Shown: positions 40,964 to 48,841 of the stretch, in pieces
Position numbering within the stretch: the first letter of the stretch is position 1
Layout: each line of letters begins with the position of its first letter
From: JAFGCL01 sp964423835
Lineage (GTDB): Bacteria > Chloroflexota > Dehalococcoidia > UBA2247 > RBG-13-53-26
NCBI GenBank assembly: GCA_964423835.1
Contig: CAYRGJ010000013.1
Location: forward strand, 15,362-79,361
Length of the DNA stretch: 64,000 nt
Direction of reading: 5' to 3'
The notes under the pieces: generated by a model
Databases searched by the model: none
Told to the model about the DNA's origin: nothing
What the model saw: only the letters and a program-made list of their open reading frames with translations
Made by a program: the position numbers and the translations under genes

Positions 40964-42403
40964 ATGGCAAAGCAGCAAGTGAATGTCTTCATAGATGATG
41001 CTTCGATCTCTGTGCTGGTCTCCAAGGGGCGGCAGCCCGAGAAGTGGACGATCGTACCTCTGGAGCCGGGGCTGGTCAAGGAGGGCGTGGTCCAGGACCA
41101 GCCGGCCGTGGCCGAGAAGCTCAAAGAGGCCTGGCGCGGCGCCAAGATCATGCGCAGGCGGGTGGCGGTGGGCGTCTCCGGCCTCAACTGCCTGTACCAG
41201 ATGCTGTTGCTCCCCGAGCTGGCCGAGGACCTGCGCTCGGAGGCAATCTCCCGGGAGGCGGCGCAGAGCCTGGGAATCCCGCTGGATGGTGTCTATCTCT
41301 CCTGGCAGGTTCTCTCCGTCGACCACGGGCAGATGAGGGTCTACCTGGCCGTTCTGCCCAAGGACAAGGTGGATTCGGTAGTCGCCACGCTCAAGCTGGC
41401 CAACCTCAGGCCCATGATCATGGACATCAAGCCCCTGTGCCTGGCCAGGGCGGCCAGCGAGCCCCGGGCCATAATGGTGGATACTTCACAGGAAGCCCTG
41501 GACATAGTGGTACTGGGAGACGGGATCCCGGAGGTGGTGCGCAGCCTGCAGCTGGCCCCGGGGACGCCCGCGGGAGAGCGCATCGGGATTCTCCGCAGCG
41601 AGATGGAGAGGTCCATCTCCTTCTACAACGCAGCCCACCTGGACAAGCCCATCGACCTGACCGTACCGGTGCTGGTCTCCGGCGACCTGGTGGGGCAGGA
41701 GGCCGAGATGACCTCGCTGGCCGGACCGCGAGAGCGTCCTGTCCATGCGCTGGAGTCGCCGCTGGTGGGCACCGAGGGCTTCGAACCTGGCAAGTACGCT
41801 ACCTGCATCGGCCTGGCCATGAAGGGGGTCCTGGCGGCGGAGCCGGGGACACTGTCCAACTCAATAGTGAATTTCGATGCGCTGCCCGAGATATACCGCA
41901 TCAAGAAGCAGTCACTGGCGGACATCATGTGGGTACCCTCCATACTGGTAGGCGTGGTGGTGATAGGCATGGGGATATGGGGTATCACCTACCTCAAGGG
42001 CGAGAACGCCGATCTGCAGGCGCAGCGCGACAGCATCAACCGGACCATCACGGAACAGGCCGTGGCGGACAACAATATTCAGGAACTGCAGACCCGGGTG
42101 GACAACGCCAGGGCCCCGGCGGCCGCCCTCAACACGCTGCTCGACAGGCTGGACTCGAACCGGCTTTCCGCGACCACCGACCTGGGCCTGATCTCCAGCT
42201 ACGCGACGCAGAGCGGCATATACCTCGAGGCCGTCAACTACCAGGCCGATGGTGTCAGCATCTCCGGTGTAGCGGGAACCGTGGACGAGGTGTTCCAGTA
42301 TGGATGGATGCTGAAGGACGGCGGGGGCTTCTCCTCCGTCACCATCCCCTCGATCTCCCAGGGCGACGAAGGCATCGCTTTCAGGATGGAGTTGACCGCC
42401 TAG
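40964..42403 (+). CDS. PilM-PilN fusion protein
   Basis: A 479-aa protein. Residues about 1-290 are PilM-like (actin-fold ATPase): VNVFIDDASISVLVSKG, RVAVGVSGLNCLYQ, EAISREAAQSLGIPL, MVDTSQEALDIVVLGDG, RSEMERSISFY. Residues 300-310 (VNFDALPEIYR) resemble the INLLP motif by which PilN's cytoplasmic tail docks into PilM. A transmembrane helix (323-344) and a coiled coil plus small alpha/beta domain follow, as in PilN. Fusion keeps the two partners in fixed ratio and orientation. It sits between PilO-like and PilT genes. Confidence 0.83.
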   Translation: MAKQQVNVFIDDASISVLVSKGRQPEKWTIVPLEPGLVKEGVVQDQPAVAEKLKEAWRGAKIMRRRVAVGVSGLNCLYQMLLLPELAEDLRSEAISREAAQSLGIPLDGVYLSWQVLSVDHGQMRVYLAVLPKDKVDSVVATLKLANLRPMIMDIKPLCLARAASEPRAIMVDTSQEALDIVVLGDGIPEVVRSLQLAPGTPAGERIGILRSEMERSISFYNAAHLDKPIDLTVPVLVSGDLVGQEAEMTSLAGPRERPVHALESPLVGTEGFEPGKYATCIGLAMKGVLAAEPGTLSNSIVNFDALPEIYRIKKQSLADIMWVPSILVGVVVIGMGIWGITYLKGENADLQAQRDSINRTITEQAVADNNIQELQTRVDNARAPAAALNTLLDRLDSNRLSATTDLGLISSYATQSGIYLEAVNYQADGVSISGVAGTVDEVFQYGWMLKDGGGFSSVTIPSISQGDEGIAFRMELTA

Positions 42404-42439
42404 CACGGCAGTGACAGGCGGACTCTGGAGTGTGGGATT

Positions 42440-43567
42440 ATGAAAGGTACTATCCAAGATCTGATTCGACTGGCGGACAAGAGGAGGGCCTCTGACCTGC
42501 ACCTGGTGGTCGGTTTCCCGCCGTTCCTGCGCGTGGTGGGCGACATCGACCCTCTGGTGGATGCGGAGCCGGTCCAACCGGAGGATGCCCGGGCGGCCCT
42601 GGTGGACCTGACCACTCCGGAGGAGCGCGAGGAGTTCTATCGCACCCTGGAGCTGGATTTCGGCTACAACGTGCCCGGCATTGGCCGCATACGCTGCAAC
42701 GCAGCACAACAGAGAGGCAGCATCAGCCTGGCCATACGTCTCCTGCCCCCCAAGATACCATCACTGGATGAGCTGGAGCTGCCTGATATATGCAAGGAGC
42801 TGGCCATGAAGCCCAGGGGGCTGGTGGTGGTCTCCGGGCCCACCGGGAGCGGCAAGAGCACTACACTGGCGGCCATGCTGCACCATATCAATGCCAACAA
42901 GATGTGCCACATACTCACCATCGAGGACCCCATCGAGTACGCCCATATTCCGCTGCGGTCCGCCATCACCCAGCGTGAGGTGGGGACGGACACGCTCAGC
43001 TTCGCCCAGGCGCTGAAGCACTCCCTGAGACAGGACCCGGACGTGATCCTGGTGGGCGAGATGCGCGACCTGGAGACGGCCGCCGCGGTCCTGACCATAG
43101 CCGAGACCGGGCACATGGTCTTCAGCACCGGCCACGCCCCCAGCGCCTACCAGGCCATCGAGAGGGTCATAGACATGTTCCCGCCGGAGCACCGCTACCT
43201 GGCCCAGACCAGGCTGGCATCGCTCATCGTGGGCGTGCTGTGCCAGGCGCTGGTGCCGCGGGCCGACGGATCCGGGCGGATCGCCGCCGTAGAGGTCATG
43301 ATGGGATCGCCGGCGGTCACCAACCTCATCCGGGAAGGCAAGATATTCCAGCTTCCCAATGTCATCCGGACCAGCGCCGGGGAAGGCATGGAGAGCCTGG
43401 ACCAGTCACTGGTCAATCTCTATCTGAAAGGCACAATCAGCGGCGAGGCCCTGACCCGGTTCTGCCAGGACCGGGAGGAAGTGGAGAAGCTCATCGGCAG
43501 GGTGCCGCGGGTCCTCATGTCGTCGGCCCTGTCCGGCGGCAAGGCCCCGGTCCACGAGAAGCGCTAG
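42440..43567 (+). CDS. pilT: Type IV pilus retraction ATPase PilT
   Basis: A 375-aa secretion ATPase. N-terminal PAS-like domain begins LIRLADKRRASDLHLVVG; Walker A GPTGSGKST (133-141); Asp box region EDPIEYAH (162-169); Walker B VILVGEMRDLET (202-213); His box TGHMVFSTGHAPSA (223-236), with Gly instead of the usual Leu before the His. The LIREGKIFQLPN segment matches the PilT C-terminal signature. It powers pilus retraction and twitching. No pilB (extension ATPase) or pilC lies in the window. Confidence 0.92.
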   Translation: MKGTIQDLIRLADKRRASDLHLVVGFPPFLRVVGDIDPLVDAEPVQPEDARAALVDLTTPEEREEFYRTLELDFGYNVPGIGRIRCNAAQQRGSISLAIRLLPPKIPSLDELELPDICKELAMKPRGLVVVSGPTGSGKSTTLAAMLHHINANKMCHILTIEDPIEYAHIPLRSAITQREVGTDTLSFAQALKHSLRQDPDVILVGEMRDLETAAAVLTIAETGHMVFSTGHAPSAYQAIERVIDMFPPEHRYLAQTRLASLIVGVLCQALVPRADGSGRIAAVEVMMGSPAVTNLIREGKIFQLPNVIRTSAGEGMESLDQSLVNLYLKGTISGEALTRFCQDREEVEKLIGRVPRVLMSSALSGGKAPVHEKR

Positions 43568-43674
43568 GAAAGGTCCCGCCAGGCTGGCCCGCGTGTGGAA
43601 TGGGACCGGGCGAGCCCGGCAGGTGATTAAGGCAGTGAGCAGATGAAGTCGGGGGTCGTTGGAGGTTAAGGGGG

Positions 43675-45021
43675 ATGCAGACGATGGATCTCACCAAGCC
43701 GCTCTGGCGGGACGAGAAGGCGGCCAGGCTTCTGGGAACGCTGCTGTCGGGGGCAGTGACCGAGCTCAAGCCCCAGATCGACCCTGACCGGGAGATGGGC
43801 TACTACTACCCGGAGGCCACCAAGGTCCTCAACATCCCGGACAAAGAGGTTCTGGCCATGCTCGACGGGCTGGCCAAGGCGGGCATCCTGGAGCGGACCT
43901 CATCAGAGAGGTACATCTACTGCCCCCAGTGCCGGTCCCTCAACCTGACACCGGGCTACTACTGCGTGAAATGCGGCTCGGGCCGCATCGTCCGGGGCCG
44001 TGTTCTGGTGCACACCGCGTGCCAGTACGCCGGCGTTGAAGAAGAATACGGCCAGGCCGGCAAGATGATATGCCCCAAGTGCCAGCAGGAGCTGCGCACC
44101 ACCGGCCAGGATTTCACCAGCATGGGCGTCCTGCGCAAGTGCCGGGACTGCGGCGAGGTGTTCGGGCACCCCGCCATCAAGTGGCGCTGCCTCAAGTGCG
44201 GGGCCGTGGTACCGGAGGACAAGGCGCTGGAGGTCGACGCCTACACCTACACCCTGACCAAGCGGGAAGAGGTGCGCCTGAGCCTCACCTTCGAGATGAA
44301 CCACAAGCCGCGCCTGATCAAGTTCCTGCAGGAGCGGGGCTTCGAGGTCCATGAGAATGCCCGGGCCAAGGGGCGGTCGGGGGCGGAGCACGTCTTCGAC
44401 ATGCTGGCCATCAGGGATGACGGAGTGGTGCAGCACCGCATAGCGGTGGGCATCGAGAACTCCGCCCAGGAGCTGGGCATAGACCGCGTGTTCAGCTTCG
44501 ATGACAAGGCCTATGACTGCGGTATCCACGACAAGATCATGGTGGTGGTTCCCACCATGAAGAAGGAGGCGGAGGCCCTGGCCGACCAGCAGAAGATCAA
44601 GGTCATACAGAGCTGGGACCTGGACTCCGTGCTCGGCCTGAGCCTGCCCCAGGTGGATTCCTCCGGAGTGTCCGAGGGATTCAAGTTCACCTCCAAGTCG
44701 GCGCTGGTAGAGTACCTCAAGAAGCGCGGCTACGAGGCGGAGCTTTACGCCGTGATGAGGGGCAAGTCCGGAGCGGACCACACCTTCGACCTCCTGGCCA
44801 CCCGGGACGACGGGCTGACCGTGCACCGCATCGCCATCGGCATCGAGGTCAGCGACACGGCGGTCAAGCTGGACCGGGTCTTTGAGTTCGACGATAAGGC
44901 CTATGACTGCAGCATCCAGGACAAGGTCCTCATCGTGGTCCCGGCGCTCAGCCCCGAGGGCAAGCGTTTTGCCGACCGGCAGAAGATCCGGGTCTTCGAA
45001 GCCAAGACCATCGAGCCCTAG
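43675..45021 (+). CDS. TackOD1-like protein with two degenerate nuclease-like repeats
   Basis: A 448-aa protein. Residues 1-75 look like a winged helix (LLSGAVTE... VLAMLDGLAKAGILER). Residues 80-195 carry CPQC, CVKC, HTAC, CPKC, CRDC and CLKC and end YTYTLT, the pattern of the zinc-binding TackOD1 output domain. Residues 210-312 and 340-441 are a duplicated alpha/beta domain, each with (F)LxxRGxE, FDxLAxRDDG, HRIAxGIE, FDDKAYDC and VVVP. The order D then E fits a PD-(D/E)XK fold, but the catalytic Lys after the Glu is missing, so nuclease activity is unlikely. It lies between pilT and the c-di-GMP riboswitch and may be a regulator of pilus genes. Confidence 0.68.
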   Translation: MQTMDLTKPLWRDEKAARLLGTLLSGAVTELKPQIDPDREMGYYYPEATKVLNIPDKEVLAMLDGLAKAGILERTSSERYIYCPQCRSLNLTPGYYCVKCGSGRIVRGRVLVHTACQYAGVEEEYGQAGKMICPKCQQELRTTGQDFTSMGVLRKCRDCGEVFGHPAIKWRCLKCGAVVPEDKALEVDAYTYTLTKREEVRLSLTFEMNHKPRLIKFLQERGFEVHENARAKGRSGAEHVFDMLAIRDDGVVQHRIAVGIENSAQELGIDRVFSFDDKAYDCGIHDKIMVVVPTMKKEAEALADQQKIKVIQSWDLDSVLGLSLPQVDSSGVSEGFKFTSKSALVEYLKKRGYEAELYAVMRGKSGADHTFDLLATRDDGLTVHRIAIGIEVSDTAVKLDRVFEFDDKAYDCSIQDKVLIVVPALSPEGKRFADRQKIRVFEAKTIEP

Positions 45022-45139
45022 CCGGCGCATTTGTGAGCTATATGAGAGGCCGCAGTGAGGGGGCTGGTGAGTAAAACGTCACAAGTCGCGGTTGACCACC
45101 TGAAGCAAAGAGTGTATAAGATACTCTCACGCCATACTG

Positions 45140-45240
45140 ATTAACAACCGAATAACCGGGCGCCAAGGGCAAACCTGCCGGAAGGCAGGGACGCAAAGCC
45201 GCGAGTCCAGAACGGATAGTTGGGCTGCCGCCTACCGAGA
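45140..45240 (+). promoter_or_regulatory. c-di-GMP-I (GEMM-I) riboswitch
   Basis: The aptamer core is clear: GGGCAAACC (45167-45175), a stem CCTGCC/GGCAGG closed by the GNRA tetraloop GGAA (45174-45189), then GGGACGCAAAGCC (45188-45200), the hallmark of class I c-di-GMP riboswitches. The rest of the aptamer (receptor helix) continues to about 45240. Exact ends are estimated. It lies 150 bases before the major pilin gene, with a terminator hairpin in between, so it should link pilin expression to c-di-GMP. Confidence 0.85.
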
Positions 45241-45254
45241 GTCAAGGACATGCT

Positions 45255-45288
45255 GCTCTTCGGCGGAGGCCCGCCGGGGAGCTTTTTT
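45255..45288 (+). terminator. Riboswitch expression-platform terminator
   Basis: GCTC-TT-CGGCGG (45255-45266), loop AGGC, CCGCCG-GG-GAGC (45271-45282), then TTTTTT. It is a strong intrinsic terminator 15 bases past the c-di-GMP aptamer. Whether c-di-GMP turns it on or off cannot be read reliably from sequence. Confidence 0.85.
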
Positions 45289-45389
45289 GTTGCGAGTGAC
45301 AGAAGAGAAGAAAGGAGGGGGCCCATCGCCAAGGACATAAAGAAACATCGAACGGACTTGAACGTCAGAGGAAAGGAGGTGAGAAAGAA

Positions 45390-45815
45390 ATGAAATCATT
45401 CAAGAGGGCTTGCAGAGGTGAGAAGGGTTTCACGCTGATCGAGCTGTTGGTAGTCATCATGATCCTGGGCGTCCTGGCGGCCGTCGTCACCCTGGCGGTG
45501 ACCCGGTTCATCGGGAAGGGCACCGTGGAGTCCGCCAACGCGGAGCTGGTGACGGTCCAGGCTTCCATCGAAGCGTGCCTGGCTGATGCCAACAGGGGCG
45601 AGTTTGTAGCCACGGTTGCCTGGAACGGCGATCCGGAGAACAGTCCCATAACTGACAACGACTTCCGCGTCTCCGACTATATGCGGACCACGGACCTGAA
45701 GGCCACGTACACCATCGAGACCGATGGGGACATCTCGTTGGCCGCTGATGGCGGTTCGGGCGGGAGCTGGGGCAACATCGTGTGGGAGAACGGCACCTGG
45801 GCAGCAGCAAGCTAG
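45390..45815 (+). CDS. pilA: Major type IV pilin PilA-like
   Basis: A 141-aa pilin. Leader MKSFKRACRGEKG then FTLIELLVVIMILGVLAAVV, the canonical N-methylated helix with Glu5. The globular domain has a single Cys and a beta-rich end. It has a very strong ribosome site (GGAGGTGAG) and sits behind the c-di-GMP riboswitch. A separate regulated unit with strong translation signals fits the main pilus subunit. Confidence 0.9.
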   Translation: MKSFKRACRGEKGFTLIELLVVIMILGVLAAVVTLAVTRFIGKGTVESANAELVTVQASIEACLADANRGEFVATVAWNGDPENSPITDNDFRVSDYMRTTDLKATYTIETDGDISLAADGGSGGSWGNIVWENGTWAAAS

Positions 45816-45855
45816 TGCGCCAAGTGAGGCAGTTGACCATTTAGCGAATCGGCAT

Positions 45856-45890
45856 GAGGGTCGGCGGCTCCTTTCGGGGCCGCCGACCTC
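45856..45890 (+). terminator. Hairpin after the pilin gene
   Basis: GAGGGTCGGCGGC and GCCGCCGACCTC pair with one bulge around a 10-base loop, 40 bases past the pilin stop. No T-run follows, so it may act as an mRNA-stabilising 3' hairpin. The remaining bases to 46095 hold no convincing gene. Confidence 0.5.
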
Positions 45891-46095
45891 AGCCAAGAAT
45901 CAGGAGCCCCGGCGACTGCCAGAGATATCCATGGTGGAAGCACGACAGAATGACTACCAGCCTCTTCGAGGCCAGTGCAGGAGACGCATCAACATCTTCG
46001 GGACCGGCCCCCAAGCGTTCCGGGCCCGCCAACCCGGCCCATCCGCCTCCGGCACGGGCAGCGAAGCGCATCCTGCCCAGATGGCCATGAGGGTA

Positions 46096-46126
46096 TTGAC
46101 TTCTTGGGATGAGCGTGTAGTATTCT
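46096..46126 (+). promoter_or_regulatory. Promoter of the PKD/FN3 surface protein gene
   Basis: TTGACT (46096-46101) followed after 16 bases by TAGTAT (46118-46123), or after 19 by TATTCT. A ribosome site AGGAGGAG lies just before ATG 46181. It gives this gene its own promoter, independent of the riboswitch-controlled pilin. Confidence 0.5.
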
Positions 46127-46180
46127 CGTGGCGATTTAAGCGCTTGAGCAGGAATACGGGTCAACAGGAGGAGCATTGAC

Positions 46181-47620
46181 ATGGTCAAGGCAAGGATACT
46201 AGCGGCACTAATAGTGGCCATATTGCTGTTGGGCGTGTTCGTCCCGGGCTCCGGGGCGGTGGCATCGGTAGCGTCGCCGCCGCAGACGCCCGTTAACTTC
46301 TCACCGGACAGCGGGGCCCAGGAGATCAGCCCGCTGCACTTGTTCATCGCCACTGCCGGCAGCTCCGATAACCTCATCTATGGCCAGTGGCAGATCATGC
46401 GGTCAGACACCGCGCCGACCCTGGAGACCGACGGCAGCTACGGCAAACCGACCTGGGACAGCGGCCTGACCAGCATCGATACGGTAAGCACCCCGATCGG
46501 GTTGCTGGCCTATGACCAGGTATACTGGTGGCACATGAGGGTCCAGGACCAGACCGGCGCCTGGTCGGACTGGTCCGCTCAGACCTCCTTCAAGGTGATG
46601 GCCAGCCTGCCGCCCAACCAGCCCAGCAACCAGAGCCCGTCCGACGGAGCTGTTGACGTAGCCGTGGCGCCCATTCTGAATGCGTCCGGTTTCTCGGACC
46701 CGGACCCCACGGGCTATGAGGACATGAGCGAGTCCCTGGCCTCGTCGGAGTGGGAGGTGACCACTACTGCCGGTTCCTATGCCAGCCCGGCCTTCAAGAC
46801 TTCGCTCACGGGTGCGGCGACGTCCCTGGTGGTGCCGGCGGGCACCCTCGCACCCGGCACCAAGTACTACTGGCACGTGAGGTACCAGGACAACCACGGC
46901 AACCCGTCGGCCTGGTCCCTGGAGACATCATTCACCACCAAGGCCATCTCCACCCCGGTGGCCGCCTTCAGTGCTGACAGGACCACTGTCGTCGGCGGAG
47001 AAGACCTGGTTATCTTTACCGACAATTCCACTCCGGCTGGTGAGATCGACCGCTGGGTGTGGGACTTCGGTGACGGAACCTCGGAGAACTGGACCGCCCT
47101 CACGCGCCCATCGGGCGGGAACATTTCTCACAAGTACAGCTCGGCCGCCGAGGGGTCCAATGCCAAGACCGTCAAGCTGACGGTATACAACTCCGCGGCC
47201 GCCACCGGCGTATCAGAGACCATGACGGTAACGGTGCACACCAAGCCCGTGGCCGGCTTCACCCTGCCGGGAACCGGCAAGGCGGGAAACGAGCTCACCA
47301 TCACCGACGATTCCACCCCACCCGAAGACATAACGTCCTGGGAATGGCAGTTCGATGATGGCGCCTCGGTGACCTGGGCCAGCCCCGCGGAGAAGGACGC
47401 GGCCGGCGGCCAGATAAAGCACACCTTCGACAAGGGAGGCACCCACACCGTGTCCCTGACCGTCAAGGGCGACCTGGGCGAGAGCTTCTACAGCAAGCAG
47501 ATAAAGGTCTCCAGCGGCGGCGGGTTCCACTTCGGTCTGTGGATGATCGGAGTGGCGGTGGCGGCGGTGGCCGTTGTGGCCGGCGGCGTCTACCTGGTAC
47601 GGGGGCGCAAGGCGAAGTAG
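46181..47620 (+). CDS. Secreted FN3/PKD surface protein with C-terminal anchor
   Basis: A 479-aa protein with signal peptide (ILAALIVAILLLGVFVPGSGA). Residues about 30-145 and 150-255 are fibronectin-type modules (VYWWHMRVQDQTGAWSDWS; KYYWHVRYQDNHGNPSAWS). Residues about 260-355 and 360-445 are PKD domains (IDRWVWDFGDGTSENW; ITSWEWQFDDGASVTW). A C-terminal membrane span (MIGVAVAAVAVVAGGVYLV) and basic stop-transfer RGRKAK follow. It is probably a cell-surface adhesin or scaffold. It lies between pilin and prepilin peptidase genes. Confidence 0.82.
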   Translation: MVKARILAALIVAILLLGVFVPGSGAVASVASPPQTPVNFSPDSGAQEISPLHLFIATAGSSDNLIYGQWQIMRSDTAPTLETDGSYGKPTWDSGLTSIDTVSTPIGLLAYDQVYWWHMRVQDQTGAWSDWSAQTSFKVMASLPPNQPSNQSPSDGAVDVAVAPILNASGFSDPDPTGYEDMSESLASSEWEVTTTAGSYASPAFKTSLTGAATSLVVPAGTLAPGTKYYWHVRYQDNHGNPSAWSLETSFTTKAISTPVAAFSADRTTVVGGEDLVIFTDNSTPAGEIDRWVWDFGDGTSENWTALTRPSGGNISHKYSSAAEGSNAKTVKLTVYNSAAATGVSETMTVTVHTKPVAGFTLPGTGKAGNELTITDDSTPPEDITSWEWQFDDGASVTWASPAEKDAAGGQIKHTFDKGGTHTVSLTVKGDLGESFYSKQIKVSSGGGFHFGLWMIGVAVAAVAVVAGGVYLVRGRKAK

Positions 47621-47647
47621 CTGCGTCAGCCCCGCAGGAAGAAAACA

Positions 47648-47685
47648 GAGACGGCGGTTTCGAAAGAAACCGCCGTCTCTCTATT
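47648..47685 (+). terminator. Strong intrinsic terminator
   Basis: Perfect 14-bp arms GAGACGGCGGTTTC (47648-47661) and GAAACCGCCGTCTC (47666-47679) with a GAAA loop, followed by TCTATTTTT. It closes the surface-protein gene. Confidence 0.92.
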
Positions 47686-47720
47686 TTTACGGCTGATGAA
47701 GCTGATGAAATCAGAGAAAG

Positions 47721-47765
47721 AACCGGTGCCGGCAAGGCCAACTGCTTTGCCGGCACCGGGTTCGT
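47721..47765 (-). terminator. Hairpin after the lysine/alanine-rich peptide gene
   Basis: AACCGGTGCCGGCAA (47721-47735) pairs with TTTGCCGGCACCGGGTT (47746-47762) with minor mismatches. It lies just beyond the stop of the minus-strand 28-aa gene, whose transcript would meet TTTCTTTCTCTGATTTC afterwards, a T-rich tail suited to termination. Confidence 0.6.
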
Positions 47766-47768
47766 GGC

Positions 47769-47855
47769 CTAGGCTCTCCCCTTCCCGGTCTTCTTGGCCG
47801 GAGCCTTGCGGGCCTTGCGGGCCGGCGCAGCCTTGGCCTTCTTAACTACTGCCAT
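47769..47855 (-). CDS. 28-aa lysine/alanine-rich histone-H1-like peptide
   Basis: ATG 47855 has a perfect ribosome site (AAAGGAGGTG, 6-base gap). The 28-aa product begins MAVVKKAKAAPARKARKAPA and ends KGRA; it has 8 Lys and 4 Arg among Ala and Pro, and no acidic residue. The composition matches the DNA-binding tails of H1-like bacterial proteins. The strong ribosome site and own hairpin terminator indicate a real, well-expressed gene despite its size. Nucleoid binding is inferred. Confidence 0.7.
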   Translation of the reverse strand: MAVVKKAKAAPARKARKAPAKKTGKGRA

Positions 47856-48010
47856 TCTGAACACCTCCTTTCCTTCGAAAGCGCACGCTTGATTCGGAGT
47901 GTACGCAAGGCAGGTCACCGTCGGGTCTCAACCGGCCGCCGCGCCGTCACCGAAATCGTGCGCCACCGGCGGCCGATATCACGAGGATATCACCAGGGGA
48001 TGAAGACCCA

Positions 48011-48832
48011 TTGACAAGCGATGGTCGCGCTGTGCAGAATGTCGCCGTGACTGCCCTGCTCACCATCGTCTTCGTGCTGCTGGGGCTGGCCATCGGCAGC
48101 TTCCTCAATGTCTGCATTGACCGCCTGCCGGACAGGCGCTCCATCATCTCTCCTCCATCGCAGTGCGATCAGTGCGGCCGCCGCCTGTCGGTCCCCGACC
48201 TGTTGCCCGTCGTGAGCTACCTCTGGCTGCGGGGGCGCTGCCGCTACTGCCAGGCCGTGCTGCCCAGGCGGCTGGTGATGGTGGAAGCGGCCTGCGGGGC
48301 CCTGCTGGGGGGCCTCTATCTCTTCTTCGGCCTGGAGCCCGAGTTCGGAGTGGCTGCCCTGTGGGCCTGCGTCTTCATCGTCGTGTTCGTGATCGACCTG
48401 GAGCAGGGCCTGGTGCTCAACATAGTGGTCTACCCCTGCTCGGTGGCAGCGCTGATCATCGCGGGCCTGGTGGACCTCCCCTGGATGCAGGGGGTAGGGG
48501 CCATGGACGACTGGCCCCAGATAGCCATCGCCGGGCTGGGCGGCGGGGTGGGGCTTCTCTTCTTCCTGGTGGTAGCAGTGGCAGCCGAGGTGATACTGGG
48601 CAAAGAGGGCCTGGGCTGGGGGGACGTCAAGCTGGCGGCCCTCATCGGCCTGGTCTGCGGCTTCCCCCTGGTGGTGTTCGTGATCGTGCTGGGGGCGGCC
48701 ATCGGCCTGGTCATGGCCCTGCTCATGGGGCGGCTCAAGACCGGCCAGACCATCCCCTTCGGCTCCGCGCTGGCGGTGGCCAGCATGGTGGCCATCGTGG
48801 CCGGGGAGGCCATCCTGAAGCGCCTGGCCTGA
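48011..48832 (+). CDS. pilD: Prepilin peptidase/N-methyltransferase
   Basis: A 273-aa membrane protein of the A24 aspartic peptidase family. The N-terminal methylase domain has SFLNVCIDRLP and zinc motifs CDQCGRRL and CRYCQAVLPRR. The first active-site Asp lies in FVIDLEQGLVLN and the second in GLGWGDVKLAALIG (GxGD). About seven membrane helices are visible. It cleaves and N-methylates the prepilins encoded upstream. The start is TTG 48011, though a GTG at 48047 is also possible. Confidence 0.92.
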   Translation: MTSDGRAVQNVAVTALLTIVFVLLGLAIGSFLNVCIDRLPDRRSIISPPSQCDQCGRRLSVPDLLPVVSYLWLRGRCRYCQAVLPRRLVMVEAACGALLGGLYLFFGLEPEFGVAALWACVFIVVFVIDLEQGLVLNIVVYPCSVAALIIAGLVDLPWMQGVGAMDDWPQIAIAGLGGGVGLLFFLVVAVAAEVILGKEGLGWGDVKLAALIGLVCGFPLVVFVIVLGAAIGLVMALLMGRLKTGQTIPFGSALAVASMVAIVAGEAILKRLA

Positions 48833-48841
48833 GGCTGTGGT

